Source: Agelas oroides
Lineage: Eukaryota; Porifera; Demospongiae; Agelasida; Agelasidae
Direction of reading: 5' to 3'
Length of the DNA: 64,000 bases
Assembly (NCBI GenBank): GCA_949130485.1
Contig: OX422186.1
Span: forward strand, 10,724,271 to 10,788,270
In this document: positions 1-20,150 of the stretch, piece after piece
How the letters are laid out: each line of letters begins with the position of its first letter
Position numbering within the stretch: the first letter of the stretch is position 1
Made by a program: the position numbers and the translations under genes
The notes under the pieces: generated by a model
What the model was told of the DNA's origin: nothing
What the model saw: the letters and a program-made list of their open reading frames with translations, nothing else
Database searches by the model: none

Positions 1-8453
<8,453 letters not shown>

Positions 8454-9439
8454 TTTTCCATGTCCACACACCGGCAGGTAACTGAGGAAGAGAGGTCAGA
8501 TGTGTGTGATATTAGTTGAGGAAACAGTATGAACACACACACACACACACACAGTTCCTACACACAGGATGTACTTCTGAGAGGGAAGCTCTGGTCAGTA
8601 CAATTCTTGGTTACACTCCACACTATGTGGCAACAGGACCTGGTTAGAGGAATCCAACACAGCTGCATGTTTGTGAGTGCCACGGTTACCAAAAGAATTC
8701 ACAGCTGTCAGAATGGTATGCTGTGTTAGTAATTTATTGTTATGGTTCTCGGTTAACAACAACATTACAGGTACGTACTATTGTTACGTTGTTATTTCAT
8801 GTTTTAGTACTAACATCCCATTTCTGAACACTACCAGCCTGCCGCCACTTTACCATACTGCAAGTGGCGGGAAGCTGGGCAGGGCTTGGAAATGACGCTA
8901 ATCCATATGCCATGTAAGATAGGTTGGATTTTTACTTCTTAGCCTAACTGTTTGTTTTACTGTACTTGCTAGCCATCCTCATCTAGTTTATGTGGTTCAT
9001 AGGCTTAAGAAAGTCAGTCAGGAGGTCCGGGGTTGGGCATGTGAGGATCTGGAGTGTGAGGGCTAGGCTACAGCAAGCTCATTCAGTCATTTGTGAGTGT
9101 GCAACAAATATCCCCCTAGATATGGTACCGACCATGTCAGAGGTCAAAGGGCATATATACAATGTATATACTTGGGGTAAGTATGCACTCATTTAGACCC
9201 ACCAACATCTACATATATACATAGCCAATTTGGTATACAAGTACATGTAGGTACTTGACATAATGGCACTCACTTACTTACAAGCACTTAATAAATCACA
9301 CGTGCTTTGCTTATCACATGCTGCTACAGTCTCTGCCAAGAGTCATTTACAGACATGGCAGAAAAGGCAATGTTTTGGTTGAGCAAGTGACAATAGAAGC
9401 CGCATGCACACTTCATAAAGGAATCAAGCAGGAAGCTTA

Positions 9440-9700
9440 TGAGTGAGCAGATACCTTCCTCAATGGAACTTTAACACAGTCAATGGAGAGAAGCACCCTG
9501 GTGAGCAGATACCTTCTTCAATGGAAGTTAAACGCAGTTTAACACAGTCAATGGAGAGAAGCACCCTGGTGAGCAGATACCTTCTTCAACAGAAGTTAAA
9601 CGCAGTTTAACACAGTCAATGGAGAGAAGCACCCTGGTGAGCAGATACCTTCCTCAATGGAAGTTAACACAGTCAATGGAGAGAAGCACCCATCCTAACA
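9440..9700. repeat. About 68-bp minisatellite, 3-4 copies
   Basis: Repeated GTGAGCAGATACCTTCTTCA ... CAATGGAGAGAAGCACCCTG. The first and last units are shorter, lacking the TTAAACGCAG segment. Confidence 0.8.
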
Positions 9701-10031
9701 AGACACTGGGTGCCAGTAGACAGCTGCATGTTTACCTCCACACCCCCTATCCTTCATTTCCGCCCTCCTCCACTCCTCCCCCACCCACTTCAAAGACTAT
9801 GGGCTTCAATTATGCACTGTTAACAGTCAACATCAAGCTGCATCCTGAGAGGTGTCAAACTAAGATGATGTGAAAACTAATCCCACAGCGTTCAAACCAG
9901 CAACTCCACGTTAATCCATGCAAAGGTGTGCTGAGGTTATAACTACATTCCAGTCAGCAACGGCACCAATTATTACAAGTAAACCTTCCCGTCTCTTGGG
10001 GGTATGAGTATGAGAAAAGCCACTGTTCTAT

Positions 10032-10084
10032 TAGTCTCATTCCCAGACCATCCCACAGCAGTCAGTGGTCTGGGAATGAGACTA
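10032..10084. repeat. TAGTCTC palindrome
   Basis: TAGTCTCATTCCCAGACCA faces its complement TGGTCTGGGAATGAGACTA. A solitary short member of the dispersed palindrome family. Confidence 0.8.
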
Positions 10085-11847
10085 CTGTCCTACAAAATGC
10101 CGGAGAAACCTTTCACAGTGTATCATTGTACAACAAGGTGTATATTCACAGTGGTTTCTCAATTGGCTCCTTCATAAAGCTAGAATGGAAAGAGGGTCCT
10201 CTGTTACCAAACTAAGATATGTTTATGCCAATGTTTCAGAGTGAACAGGATACACCACTTTGGAGGTTAAAGGTCAGTGAGATTTGCATGGCAGTAACCA
10301 CCGCCACACTGTACCTTCACTCCTTTCCTGGTTATTCTGATCCTAAATTGGCAAGAGAAACTATTTTCCTGTGTATATTGCAAGCTTGAGAAGGTCATGG
10401 GCAGGTAATAGCATGGATCGACTGGCACATGTACGTTACACTGTGTTTATTTATCAAGGCTTGTTGCAGACTTAAATAATGTCTCATTGTCCAAAACACA
10501 AGACCACCCAAATGCAGTGGAAAATGGTTAAGAAGTGCAGTTTCAAGTAGAAAGATATGGTTTCATAAAGTCGAAACATAGTTTCAACAAACTTGGGTAT
10601 GTAAACATTTAGCACTTTCATTTCAACACAGGTGCAGGACTGGGCGAACAATAAAACAAGACAGTGAATTGGTCTGGCCTTAGCACATGAACACACCAGG
10701 TAGTGGAATACACAGCACATTAACACACCATAACAGATAGTGGAGTAACCCTGGTACATGACCAGGAAACTACCTGCTAAACAACGCTTTTATCGATTGC
10801 CTGGCGATGATGGCTCAAATGGCATGCAGTTTCAACAATCTCCTTTCTTTATTCCCAGTCCTTCACTGCCTCCAACATTTGATCACTTACAGGTAGTGGA
10901 GTACAGGAGTGAAGATGACCTTGATAAAATGGCTATTTCCTTTTGACTTGTCTCTGCTACACTGTTGCATGAATGCCTGACACGAAGCTCTTAAGTGTAA
11001 AAACTTTTATGTCAACTTGTGATATTTATTTGATGATATGCACATGAATTTCAGCAGACGAAAACAGACATGTTACCAAACCAACTTGATTTCTGCTTTG
11101 ATTTCGGCATACAAGGTTTAACCGTGTTGGATCCCTCCCTATTTGTACACGTCATTATGGATTCTAGTACGCCTGTAAGGAGTGTGAGTGGGGATAGCTT
11201 CTGGGAGAAGTCCATTAACAGAGTATGCTCCTGGTGTGTAGTGTATATTCTAACCAAGCTCTCATCTACGCCCACACAAGGGGGCAGGGATCACAATTTG
11301 ATTCACATTGTTGTGAAATGATTCATAAAAATTTTGCTAAGATCGTATCAACGGTAAAGTAATATAATACACTTTCAGTTCGCTGAGAGAGGACTAGTTG
11401 GCCAAGTACATCTCGAAGTACACAGAGTGGCCAAATCGACAAAGAGTTTATAATTTGGACTAATCCCCCCTCCCTGATCCCAAATCACCCACCTGTGAAT
11501 GATAATACCAAGAACAGCAGGAGCAGGGCAGCCTCCGTCTCTCTGATCTGCCAGGCCAGGGGCGATACGTCCACAGCGTCAGATTTTTGATGATTTTCGC
11601 ACATACATTCCAGTCAGCGTTACGTAATTTGAAAACATGTGATTGGAGGCGTGGCATTGCTTCCGGCTGAGGTGGGCTAGGTCCGGTTCCGAATCTCTCA
11701 GCTATGTGACATGAAAAATGCTTGAGCATTCTGTTAACATGCTGGAACCACACACACCTCAGTCCATCCATAAACTCTCTGCTTACCAATGCTAGATATA
11801 ATGATTTTTTTGTGAAAAGTTTGCAATTACACTGTAACATATAATGG

Positions 11848-12061
11848 CTATCTCAATTTAGTGTATCCTTGGAAGACAACGCTACTGCTTGGCCCCTTCA
11901 GTAGTAGCCGCTCTCCAGATGGAAGGTCTACAGCTAGGGAGGTGAACTGCAGTCTCCGGCTCCAGAGGGCAGCTCGCCTGACTCCCATGCTCACCATCGC
12001 ACTCGAATGTTCTCCGTTAACTTGGAACATCAATTGGAGGTTTCCTTGTGTGTGTGTTTGT

Positions 12062-12129
<68 letters not shown>

Positions 12130-13103
12130 ATGCATGTGTGTGTGCGTGCGTGCGTGTGTGTTTGTTTGTTTGTGTGTGTGCAATAATATGTGTGTGTGGT
12201 GTTTACATTCTGGTAGTTAGCCGCTCCACTAAACCAGTTCAATGCTGTAACCACATGAAAAACCAATGCCATTACTGTATTTGCTAAGTTATCATAATAA
12301 CCCTAATGCATGTTGATCGAAGAATTGACAGCATTTGTTAGAATTTTATACAGGACAGCTAAAGAAACTAACAAGTATTTTAAACCATCACTGAGCTGTA
12401 ACATACTAGGTTCAAGTTGCACTTTCCCTCTGTTCCATCCCAGTCCACCAGCATAGGAATAGGCCCTGAACAGCCCTGGCTTTAGATGAGCACCCACTGC
12501 CTTCCGCACCTCTTCATTTGCTCGCAGCAGTGGCAGGACAAAATTGAAGGCTCGCTCAGGACTGGGGTAGTAGTACCTTCGAACCAACTGGACACTGTAC
12601 ACAAGGCCCAGTGCAGATGCGAATCCTGTAGTGAACACTGCAAGTCGTGACCACCTCTCTGAGGGAGAGAAGAAACAGTGTTGAAATCCATTGCAATAGA
12701 GGTTGAAGCTACGCACTGCAGCCTAGAAATTGGCCTCGTTCCCAGGCTCTGCCCATGCACGAGAGCCTGGGGACGAGGCTACCTAGAAATCAGTTCAAAG
12801 AGGAATTAGCCTCGTATCCAGGCCATTCATTATGGCCTGGGTACGAGGCTAAAGAACAGTGGAATATGCAAAGAAATCAAAGTTGACAACAATATTACAA
12901 GCTTCATTGGCAATATGCAATGATGTAGTAGTAATAACTTATGTTACCACCTCTCATGTCCATGTAACATTATTTACTGAAGACATACCAGACTTCTTGC
13001 TTGTGAAATACTCGCTTGCTCGTCTCTGGAGGCGATAACCTTTGACCACTACATATGCAGCAGCTGCAGTAAAGAATAATGTGACGGAGCTAGGTACAAC
13101 CAT
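11848..13103 (-). CDS. COA1/TIM21-like mitochondrial inner-membrane protein, copy 1
   Basis: Exons 13103-12989, 12658-12407 and 12020-11848 join in frame (KKS-ERW and LEP-INGEH) to give about 179 residues. Residues about 5-21 (SVTLFFTAAAAYVVVKGYRL) and about 44-62 (AVFTTGFASALGLVYSVQLV) are hydrophobic. The rest resembles the COA1 (DUF1783/Coa1-Tim21) layout: a membrane span followed by paired aromatics (RRYYY), a helix with A/LRANEEVRKAVG, then a beta-rich end (RRAALWSRRLQFTSLAVDLP). COA1 helps assemble cytochrome oxidase in the mitochondrial inner membrane; that role is inferred from weak similarity, and the extra first hydrophobic segment is unusual. Its stop codon lies at the edge of the duplicated unit. 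The last intron contains a long GT/CA microsatellite. Confidence 0.55.
12046..12180. repeat. (GT)n microsatellite
   Basis: A GT run with TA, CA and GTTT interruptions, in the last intron of the COA1-like gene. The unit 2 equivalent is at 25526-25655. Confidence 0.95.
12732..12851. repeat. Two adjacent TAGCCTCG palindromes
   Basis: 12732-12781 pairs GGCCTCGTTCCCAGGCTCT with its complement. 12807-12851 pairs TAGCCTCGTATCCAGGCCAT with ATGGCCTGGGTACGAGGCTA. Both are conserved in unit 2 (about 26174-26224 and 26251-26295), so they predate the duplication. Confidence 0.9.
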
Positions 13104-13186
13104 TCCTGCTAAAGTACTGAATAAAAGGCATATGCACTCACACTGAATTACAATGGTCTATCCATCTGTGTGCTCAATACTCTGGA

Positions 13187-13359
13187 ATGCAGTACACAGT
13201 TAGTGTTAGGCGTGTAAAGCTACATGGATATGATCGCTATGGTGAGGCGAATGAACCAGGAGAAGTAGATGAAAGCTACACTGGACAGGAGGAGGAACAA
13301 AGAGAAAGTGCTATGAGCCTCAATGAATGTCAGAGTGCCATGAGCCTCAACAAGAAAGG
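13187..13359 (+). CDS. Possible first coding exon of a small divergent gene, copy 1
   Basis: An ATG opens a frame of about 57 codons ending at a good donor (AAGAAAG|GTAAGT). It starts only 84 bases from the ATG of the oppositely oriented COA1-like gene, so a shared promoter is possible. The product is hydrophilic and holds a repeated SAMSLNECQ unit: two partial copies here, three in unit 2, with frame kept. No downstream exon was identified and no family recognised. It may be only a transcribed leader. Confidence 0.3.
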
Positions 13360-13506
13360 TAAGTCCACTGTTCTCCTGGCTTCATTCCTAGGCCATTACT
13401 GTACAAAGCTATTTTTCCTTTCAGTGGCTTCTCAGTTGGCTTCTGCATAAATGAAGAGAAGGTTATCTGTTACTAACTTGAGCTTGGAAAATAACTTGCC
13501 GACGGA

Positions 13507-13886
13507 AATAAGGCCATACCAAATTGATTTTATGCTTCACGGATTGCTTAGGTCAGAAACATGACCCGGTAGGCAGGCAAAAAAATAAAAATAAAAATGA
13601 CCGAACTTCTCATGAATTTAATTAGATACCACTCAGTCACACAAAACTGCTCGCCATCCTCCATTCTTGCCACGTGGTGAGTACTTAGCCTTGTTCCCAG
13701 GCCTTCGCACGTTCGTCGCTTGCTGCACGATAATTTGTAGTGCTATCAACGAATGCGCGAAGGCCTGGGAACGAGGCTAGAGAGTACTGGATTACGTGTG
13801 CATATTTTTACCTTTTTTTTTCAATTTTCAAAAAAAAAGACCCGGCCGGATCCGTGAAACATAAGATCAATTTGGTATGGCCTAAC
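13507..13886. mobile_element. MITE with AGGCCATACCAAATTGAT ends
   Basis: The left end AGGCCATACCAAATTGATTT and the right end are inverted repeats of about 36 bases that also share TTATGYTTCACGGAT. Inside lies a TAGCCTTGTTCCCAGGCCTT palindrome (13686-13779). No coding capacity. Unit 2 carries it at about 27016-27388, so it was present before the duplication. Confidence 0.82.
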
Positions 13887-14208
13887 TTGCCAACATCACT
13901 TTCGCCCTGAAGCAAGTTATTTTCAGAGTTCAAGTTGGTAACAGATAACCTTCTCTTTATCTATTTTTCCTTGGTCTGCAAATTATGCATACTGTGGACA
14001 CTCCTATTAGCCTGTAAGATTACTTTTATACCACCAAGCAGCTGCCAGACACGACACGTTCCCTTGATCTGCGATGCATTATTACTGTGGACACTTGCCT
14101 ATCAGCAGTAGCTACCAGACATGATGACACAATTATACTCCAGTGAAGATATATATCACAGGGCGGGAAACTTGACTGTAGATTAGTCTTAGTGGGATTG
14201 ATGTAAGT

Positions 14209-14500
14209 ATGCATGGAGAATCAGAAACAGGCTCACCCCCACCAGTCCATACTCTGACATACCTCGGTACTAGATTTATGCCGGCGTACTGTAAGTCCTG
14301 CCAAATTTATGCGACCAGTGCCTGCATGGATACTTACCACCGGTACCTGCCGCCAACGCGACCCACCGCCAAGCTGGTAGTGAAGAGAAAACGTGTCGTA
14401 CTCTTTCAGCACTGCTCATGGACATGGCAGCTCGAGTCGGGACAAGGGACGGACAAGTTTCGTTCCTATACGAAACGCCTGGGAACGAGACAAGGTACTT
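14209..14500 (+). other. Open stretch of uncertain coding status
   Basis: An open frame with a cluster of Cys residues (PAYCKSCQIYATSACMD) is conserved in unit 2 (27716-28018), but the first residues and the end differ by small indels that shift the frame. On the minus strand the same bases offer a weak alternative. I do not call a gene here. Confidence 0.2.
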
Positions 14501-14573
14501 TAGAGAATGTAATTCAAAATACAGTTATTTTGTGCACAAAACTGGCTACAAACACTGCTGCTAGCTACTAGTA

Positions 14574-14621
14574 AAACCATAAATAGTAGAGAAGGATCCT
14601 TCTCTACTATCTATGGTAAAA
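14574..14621. repeat. Hairpin insertion present only in unit 1
   Basis: A 28-base perfect palindrome centred on GGATCC (ATAGTAGAGAAGGATCCTTC ...) inside a longer inverted ACCATARATAG end. In unit 2 the flanks (GCTACTAGTAAA and CTAACAAAGTACTATAC) meet directly, so this is either an insertion in unit 1 or a precise loss in unit 2. Confidence 0.85.
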
Positions 14622-14739
14622 CTAACAAAGTACTATACAGCACATTGTGAATTTGTGCAAGCTGAAAAAAAAAACACCACTTGCTAATTGTGATTCGAAA
14701 GTCTGGTAGCTAGCTAGATATAGTTCATTCTGTGATGGT

Positions 14740-17700
14740 TTAGTGTGTCCTACTCCCGGGCCGATACTGTTGCTCGTACCTTCTCCCTTCTCTGAGGAAC
14801 ATGCCTTCACTTTCGTTGGGGAACTCATTTTCGTTCTCCTCCTGGTCCAAGTTGTTATAGCGTTCAGGATGCTGAAGTCGATCTGGGAAGGTGGACACAC
14901 TGAACAGACTCTGGGTGGAATGGTGGGAAGCCTGGTCCAAAAATGTAAAATAATTATCTAGAGCATCATCATCATCTTGATTTTGCCTGTAAAGTTTTGA
15001 GATGCAGTGAGTTCGAACAAATTTTGAGTGAATGCAGAACCAGTATATAATGAAGCCTGCCATGTACAAAGTGGGTATGTGGAACAGGGCGTAGGTAAAG
15101 TACCATAAGCCATGCCGGAAAGACTTGTAAATACGCAGATGATTGTAGATGTATGCCGACGTCAAGTTTGTCACTACTAGGATTGAAATGAAAAGCGAAT
15201 CAAGAATGTTGTATCGATCTTCCTTGTAGGGGCGAAGAATGACAAATGTTAGGATGAAGACAAGGTAAGCTCCTTGGAGGAATGCAAACTGCTCTGAGAG
15301 GTCACTGATTACTGTGTAAATCAAGAATATAGTTATTCGAAATAAAAAGTACATTCCTGCAAAGTACCTTCGTTCTGGTCCCCCGTCTGCCCCATTTTTA
15401 TAGCACCCTTGAAAGGCATCAACAAATGTTTGCAGACCATGTGATTGCAGTTTAAAGAAGTTGAGGAACCTTTGAAATGTTTGACTTGGATACAGCAGCA
15501 GAAGAAGAGGTGGAATCGCTCCGAATGTTACCAAGATGGCGAGTGCAAGTATTGCAAATGGGAGATGATCCCCTTGGAAGAAGTTTACACTAGGGTCGTA
15601 ATTTAGGATTTTCCCCACACTGGTTCCGTTACTTATGAGAACATTGGTAGGAGTCAAAAGAGATATGGAGACGATGAGAATTTTTGTGTACGACAATAAA
15701 ATAAAAGTTGCAAAAGCATCAATGATAGAAGTCTTGGCTTCCCACTTTCTACGAAATCGCACACAGAGAAAACAAAATGGCTTCCACAGCCATACAACTG
15801 GACGGCAATTTCTAGCGTGAAGTTCAATGAGTATATAGGAAATTATCACCAGAAATATTGGGTAGAAGGCTGGGATATACTGCAGTGCTAACACATGTAT
15901 GACTCTTAAGGATTTGTGGAGACATACTTTGTCTGCAAAGAAGATACGAAAAAAGTCAAGACTCCAGATGCTGTATGGAAACAGGAGCACGTCTGTTAGT
16001 ATGTGCGCTTGATGTTTGGAGGTGTGTAGGTTGGTAGTGTCTTGTGCTAACACTAATGTCCATGCTGACTTAATCACCAGTTCTACTAGCGGTATGGTGA
16101 TAATCTGACTGAAGAAGATGTACCCATTTGCTTGGGGAGATGTCACACCCACTTGGAAGATGACAATGATGAGAAAAAAGATAGTAAGTGGGAGGAACGT
16201 CACGGCAATGTAAATCAGCCAGTTGGTGACAGATTCAGTGCATTTAATACAGTCATAAGTGCTTGAAAATACAGATATGCCTGTGTTATTGTTGCAGTTG
16301 CTACAGAGCTTCCCTGTTCTGGACCAGTTTTTTCTGCAGAAAGCTTCGTCCAACTCATTTACATTCATCGGCAAGGAGATAGTTGCTCCAGATAGTTGAT
16401 ATCCAGCAAAAAAAGGACACCTTGCGAGAATGACCTCCTTGGATGTAATTCCCTTGATTTTGATCTCACTATAACTAATACAGTTGCCCACAAATATTGA
16501 AGAATTTGTGTATTGCGGACAAAACACATACCCTGCGAAACTTTGACCCCCCAAACATTTACATGCCATTGATCCAGTTGTGTTCTGTGTGTAACCAGGT
16601 GGACATGGGAGAAGGTTGATTTTGAGTCTACTGTAGACTGTTCGGGTGTCTGAAGTCTGCAGTAAGATGAATGAAGACATGTTGGGGCTGCCATGCACAG
16701 TAAGGTCATTGTTGCTAGTTATGATACTCTGTAGCCACGTGTCTGATTCACTAGAAACAGTGAAAATAGTTGTGTTTGTGACTGGCTGAGCAAAATCATC
16801 ATATACTTGAACGCCTAATGGTTGTGGTATACCAGGATGCATCGAAATGTTGTATTCATTCATTCCAAACTTGTATGCAGAGGTAGTTATATCTGCAGTG
16901 CAGTTTCTGTCAGTGTCAAACACCCAGCTGTTATTCCAGTCACAAAATGTTGCCTTGATGTCACTCTGTACATCAAAGTTTGGGCCAGATGGCCACACAC
17001 AGGGGAGGATTGAGCTGGCATAGATTGAGTTCTGTTGTCTTCCAGTGCCAAGCGCAAACTCTGAGTTGTTTCTGAAGTACAATGTCGCATTCCAGTGATT
17101 TGGATGTATGTCAGGTTCAAAGTATCGAATGAAACAGGAATAGGAATAAACTGAATAGAAATTCTGAAGCTGTGCAGCATAAATTGCCCCTCCTCTTTCT
17201 ACTGCAGCATTGCTATCAAATATGACATTTGTCTCCTCATATAGTACCATCCACGACTTTCCCATGAAGGTAATCCCTCCTCCATTTCCGGCAATGTTTC
17301 TGGTAAAGTTCAGGAAGGCAGATGGCATGACCTGGGTGACAGTCTCTTGTAAACCAAGAGCTGATCCCTCATTTTCATAGAAAGTTACGTTGCCCCTGAA
17401 GATTGCTTGAAGGTGCTCCAGGTTCACTATTGTAAACGTTGCACCCCACGAGCCATTTGGATAGGTGTACATTCCGCCATTGTTTACAAAGGTGCAGTTG
17501 ATTATTTGAGGAGTTAGTGAGTATCCTTGGGAAGTTATGCTCCTGTGATACATGTCAACAGCAGCTCCAATTCTGGCCATGTTTCTCTCAAAATGACAAT
17601 CTGTAATTTTCATCATATCTGCGGCTCTTTCCCCTTGTGATACGGTTTTAGAGTAGAGGGAGAACCCCCCTCCCCAATGTGCAGAATTGGTAGTAAAACT

Positions 17701-18750
17701 GCAGTCGCTGATGATTGCTCGATTGTCAAGTGACAAAGATTCAAAGTTTATGTGTGCCCCACCTCCTGCAGAGTATCGACTCACAAGTGGTGGCACCATA
17801 GAACAGTTGTTGATTTGAAATGTGCTTGAAGTAATTTGCACTTTGTTGTTTTTGCTGCTGCCCAAAAAACTAACAGATAATCCACCCCCAAGTTCAGCTG
17901 AGTTATTCGTAAAGTTGCACTCGTGAACAAAAATGTTGTTCCAGGTTGCATTGCCATTGAAATACACTGTCATCCCTCCACCCTTCCCAAACGAAAAGTA
18001 GTTACTGTGATTGTAATGGTGGGTAATGTGTGTTGGTTTATTAATGTCACCAGTTGTCACCTGGTTCTCTAAGAATTTGCAGCTGAAAACATGGTATGTT
18101 GTTTCTGTGTTCCTGGTCTCGTTTTCACCATATGGAAAATCGGTTGTAAACTCTATATATAGGCCTCCTCCCCCTGCAGTCAGTTTGTTCTGGCTAATTC
18201 CATTGCTAGAAAATTCAGAATTTGAAATTTCAACTCTATCCGCAGTATTGAGAAACGCTAGCCCAGTTCCATTGGAATGAAGAATTGCAACACCAGACAC
18301 AGTCACATTTCTGCAGAACTTGAAATACAGAGCTACATGAAATGAAAGGAATTTCGTATAGTTGTTGATATTTCTGGTGGTGCTTGTGTAGTTTGCTCCA
18401 CAGCCTACAATTGAAAGGTTGTAGACTTCTATCCCATTTGAGTTCACGAACGCAATTCCTCCGTCCGGCCCATCACAATTCAGAATAGTCAAGTCTTGAC
18501 CAGATCCGACTATGGAAATCTCTGATTTATTTTGAAACTGATGACTGCAATGCATGGTGTAGTTACCAGGTTGTATGTGTATTGATACGGTGCCATCCAG
18601 TGACTGGGCATGTTCAAAAGCATCGTCTGTGTTATTGTAATCCCCCATTGTTTGTTTTGAGCAGCAAGAAACAACGATCACATGGTTTGCATTCATGCCA
18701 TTTGGAGGCAGTGCCAGCATCATGATAAGGAGGACGGTCAAATGAAGCAT
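14740..18750 (-). CDS. Intronless beta-helix, Cys-rich, multi-pass membrane protein (1336 aa), copy 1
   Basis: A single open frame. Residues 1-22 form a signal peptide (LLIMMLALPPNGMNA). About 25-600 is a right-handed beta-helix or polymorphic-outer-membrane-protein-like region, with recurring GGG/GGA turns and F.NN/NNSA strands (HECNFTNNSAELGGGLSVSF) and dense N-x-S/T sites, so extracellular. About 715-840 is Cys-rich (CPPGYTQNTTGSMACKC; CRKNWSRTGKLCSNC). About 845-1240 contains roughly nine or ten hydrophobic segments, with FVILRPYKEDRYNILD between late ones. The last 95 residues are a charged tail (QNQDDDDALDNYFTF; LDQEENENEFPNE). The layout suggests a cell-surface receptor or channel-like protein; ligand and function are unknown. 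Related large proteins are, from memory, expanded in sponges and some other basal animals. Being intronless beside intron-rich genes suggests retroposition or a single-exon family. Confidence 0.85.
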   Translation of the reverse strand: MLHLTVLLIMMLALPPNGMNANHVIVVSCCSKQTMGDYNNTDDAFEHAQSLDGTVSIHIQPGNYTMHCSHQFQNKSEISIVGSGQDLTILNCDGPDGGIAFVNSNGIEVYNLSIVGCGANYTSTTRNINNYTKFLSFHVALYFKFCRNVTVSGVAILHSNGTGLAFLNTADRVEISNSEFSSNGISQNKLTAGGGGLYIEFTTDFPYGENETRNTETTYHVFSCKFLENQVTTGDINKPTHITHHYNHSNYFSFGKGGGMTVYFNGNATWNNIFVHECNFTNNSAELGGGLSVSFLGSSKNNKVQITSSTFQINNCSMVPPLVSRYSAGGGAHINFESLSLDNRAIISDCSFTTNSAHWGGGFSLYSKTVSQGERAADMMKITDCHFERNMARIGAAVDMYHRSITSQGYSLTPQIINCTFVNNGGMYTYPNGSWGATFTIVNLEHLQAIFRGNVTFYENEGSALGLQETVTQVMPSAFLNFTRNIAGNGGGITFMGKSWMVLYEETNVIFDSNAAVERGGAIYAAQLQNFYSVYSYSCFIRYFEPDIHPNHWNATLYFRNNSEFALGTGRQQNSIYASSILPCVWPSGPNFDVQSDIKATFCDWNNSWVFDTDRNCTADITTSAYKFGMNEYNISMHPGIPQPLGVQVYDDFAQPVTNTTIFTVSSESDTWLQSIITSNNDLTVHGSPNMSSFILLQTSDTRTVYSRLKINLLPCPPGYTQNTTGSMACKCLGGQSFAGYVFCPQYTNSSIFVGNCISYSEIKIKGITSKEVILARCPFFAGYQLSGATISLPMNVNELDEAFCRKNWSRTGKLCSNCNNNTGISVFSSTYDCIKCTESVTNWLIYIAVTFLPLTIFFLIIVIFQVGVTSPQANGYIFFSQIITIPLVELVIKSAWTLVLAQDTTNLHTSKHQAHILTDVLLFPYSIWSLDFFRIFFADKVCLHKSLRVIHVLALQYIPAFYPIFLVIISYILIELHARNCRPVVWLWKPFCFLCVRFRRKWEAKTSIIDAFATFILLSYTKILIVSISLLTPTNVLISNGTSVGKILNYDPSVNFFQGDHLPFAILALAILVTFGAIPPLLLLLYPSQTFQRFLNFFKLQSHGLQTFVDAFQGCYKNGADGGPERRYFAGMYFLFRITIFLIYTVISDLSEQFAFLQGAYLVFILTFVILRPYKEDRYNILDSLFISILVVTNLTSAYIYNHLRIYKSFRHGLWYFTYALFHIPTLYMAGFIIYWFCIHSKFVRTHCISKLYRQNQDDDDALDNYFTFLDQASHHSTQSLFSVSTFPDRLQHPERYNNLDQEENENEFPNESEGMFLREGRRYEQQYRPGSRTH

Positions 18751-18789
18751 GATGCTGGTATTGATTTCTGCTTATTTCTTGGAAGCCTT

Positions 18790-20150
18790 TCTCTGTTTGT
18801 ATGCATATTTGAGGTTAGTTACACAGTAAAAAACATTAATCAAAACATTGTTGTTATTGTTATTGCAAAGCAATCAAGTGGTCCGTGATTGATCTAGTGT
18901 TTCAGCTAATGGACTGTAGTTTCCCTGGCAGCCCACCAACTACTGAAGGGACTATTTGTAGTTGGTGAAAGAATTCTATTTCATTGATGTACGTACACTA
19001 CCAACCAACCAATTGGAGTTAGTTATACAGCACATATAACACTAGGTCACAAAACAAAGTTTGTACCCTTTCTTTGAAACATTTCAATTGAATCTTTTTG
19101 CACAGTAAAGCTATAGTACCTGAATTATACAACTCAGTTGAGTTTAATGTAGCTGCTATGGTATAGCTATAATGGCAGTGCTGTACATCCACTAATGTAT
19201 GTTGATCACTGTACGTATAAATGCCAATATTCTATCATGCTTCCAATTGACCAGCTATAATGGCCAGAAGCATATATACGTGGTGTGGGTCCCAAAGGTG
19301 CTATCTTTGTCAGGATAATCTCACTAAGATTTCTCTACATATGTAATCATAGTATGTGGATGAATATTTTTTGGTGAAGTTACTCTGACAGAGGCAATAG
19401 ATAATCTCACCGATTTCCCTACAGCCATGACTATATACTGTTGCCAGCTAGGTTAAATTTATTTTGCCTTTCAGCTGAGTAGCTACATATGTACCACCTC
19501 AACAACAACTAAAACCCAACCAGCATGAGTTTAGCAATCTCAGCACTTTAGTACCATATACTAAAACTCAACTTCTGACTCTGGGACACTACAAATGTAA
19601 GACTGCTATAGCATAGCTAACAACATGTACATGCTAAATTTTGTGACTCACCACATCCACTGTAGATATCCTACTAGTCCACAGATGGTAACACTATAGA
19701 CAGTGATAGCTAGGCAAATGTTTTCTAGCTACTCAAGTCTCTACATGAAAATAGTTCAAATTTTTGGTTAGTTGGCCTTGTTCCCAGGCACTCACTCAAA
19801 TCAGCGAACTATATATTTACTATTTTAGGGGATTCCTCAGAAATCATAGCATCAACAAGGCCAAGTGTATGCTGAAACTGAAACCAATAAATAAAAAAAA
19901 AACTGAATTTTTTTACAAGTTGTTTACTTTTTGCAGAGCAAAACAATCCTCCCACACACACATGCATCATTAACCAGCATACCAACACACATGACTGTAC
20001 TTGGGCCCATGCAGAAGAGAGGTTGGTCGTGCAGACCTTTTAAGACTTTTGTTTACACAGAAAGGTTTTTCAACCCTCCAATAATAAAATACAACTTTAC
20101 CAGCAATTTCATAAAAACAGGACAATAACAGAAGCCTCTGTCAGAGTTTC
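18790..20150. other. Intergenic interval between receptor and cyclophilin, unit 1
   Basis: AT-rich, no gene seen. It matches unit 2 (32250-33600) with scattered small indels. It must hold the promoter of the receptor gene and the 3' end of the cyclophilin gene. Confidence 0.6.

Larger units (their letters stand above)
8482..11840. other. Gene-poor interval
   Basis: No convincing gene. Short open frames at 10484-10759 (-), 10758-10946 (+) and 11070-11321 (+) have no recognisable domains. A possible minus-strand exon near 11503-11590 would end at a GTGGG donor and encode a hydrophobic AALLLLFLVLSFT stretch, which could be a signal or anchor; this is weak. The missing C2 exons of the HECW gene were looked for and not found. 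Confidence 0.5.

Noticed and set aside
10484-11321. Small frames of 62-91 codons between HECW and the COA1-like gene
   Set aside because: No domain, no convincing splice partners, and composition like flanking intergenic DNA.
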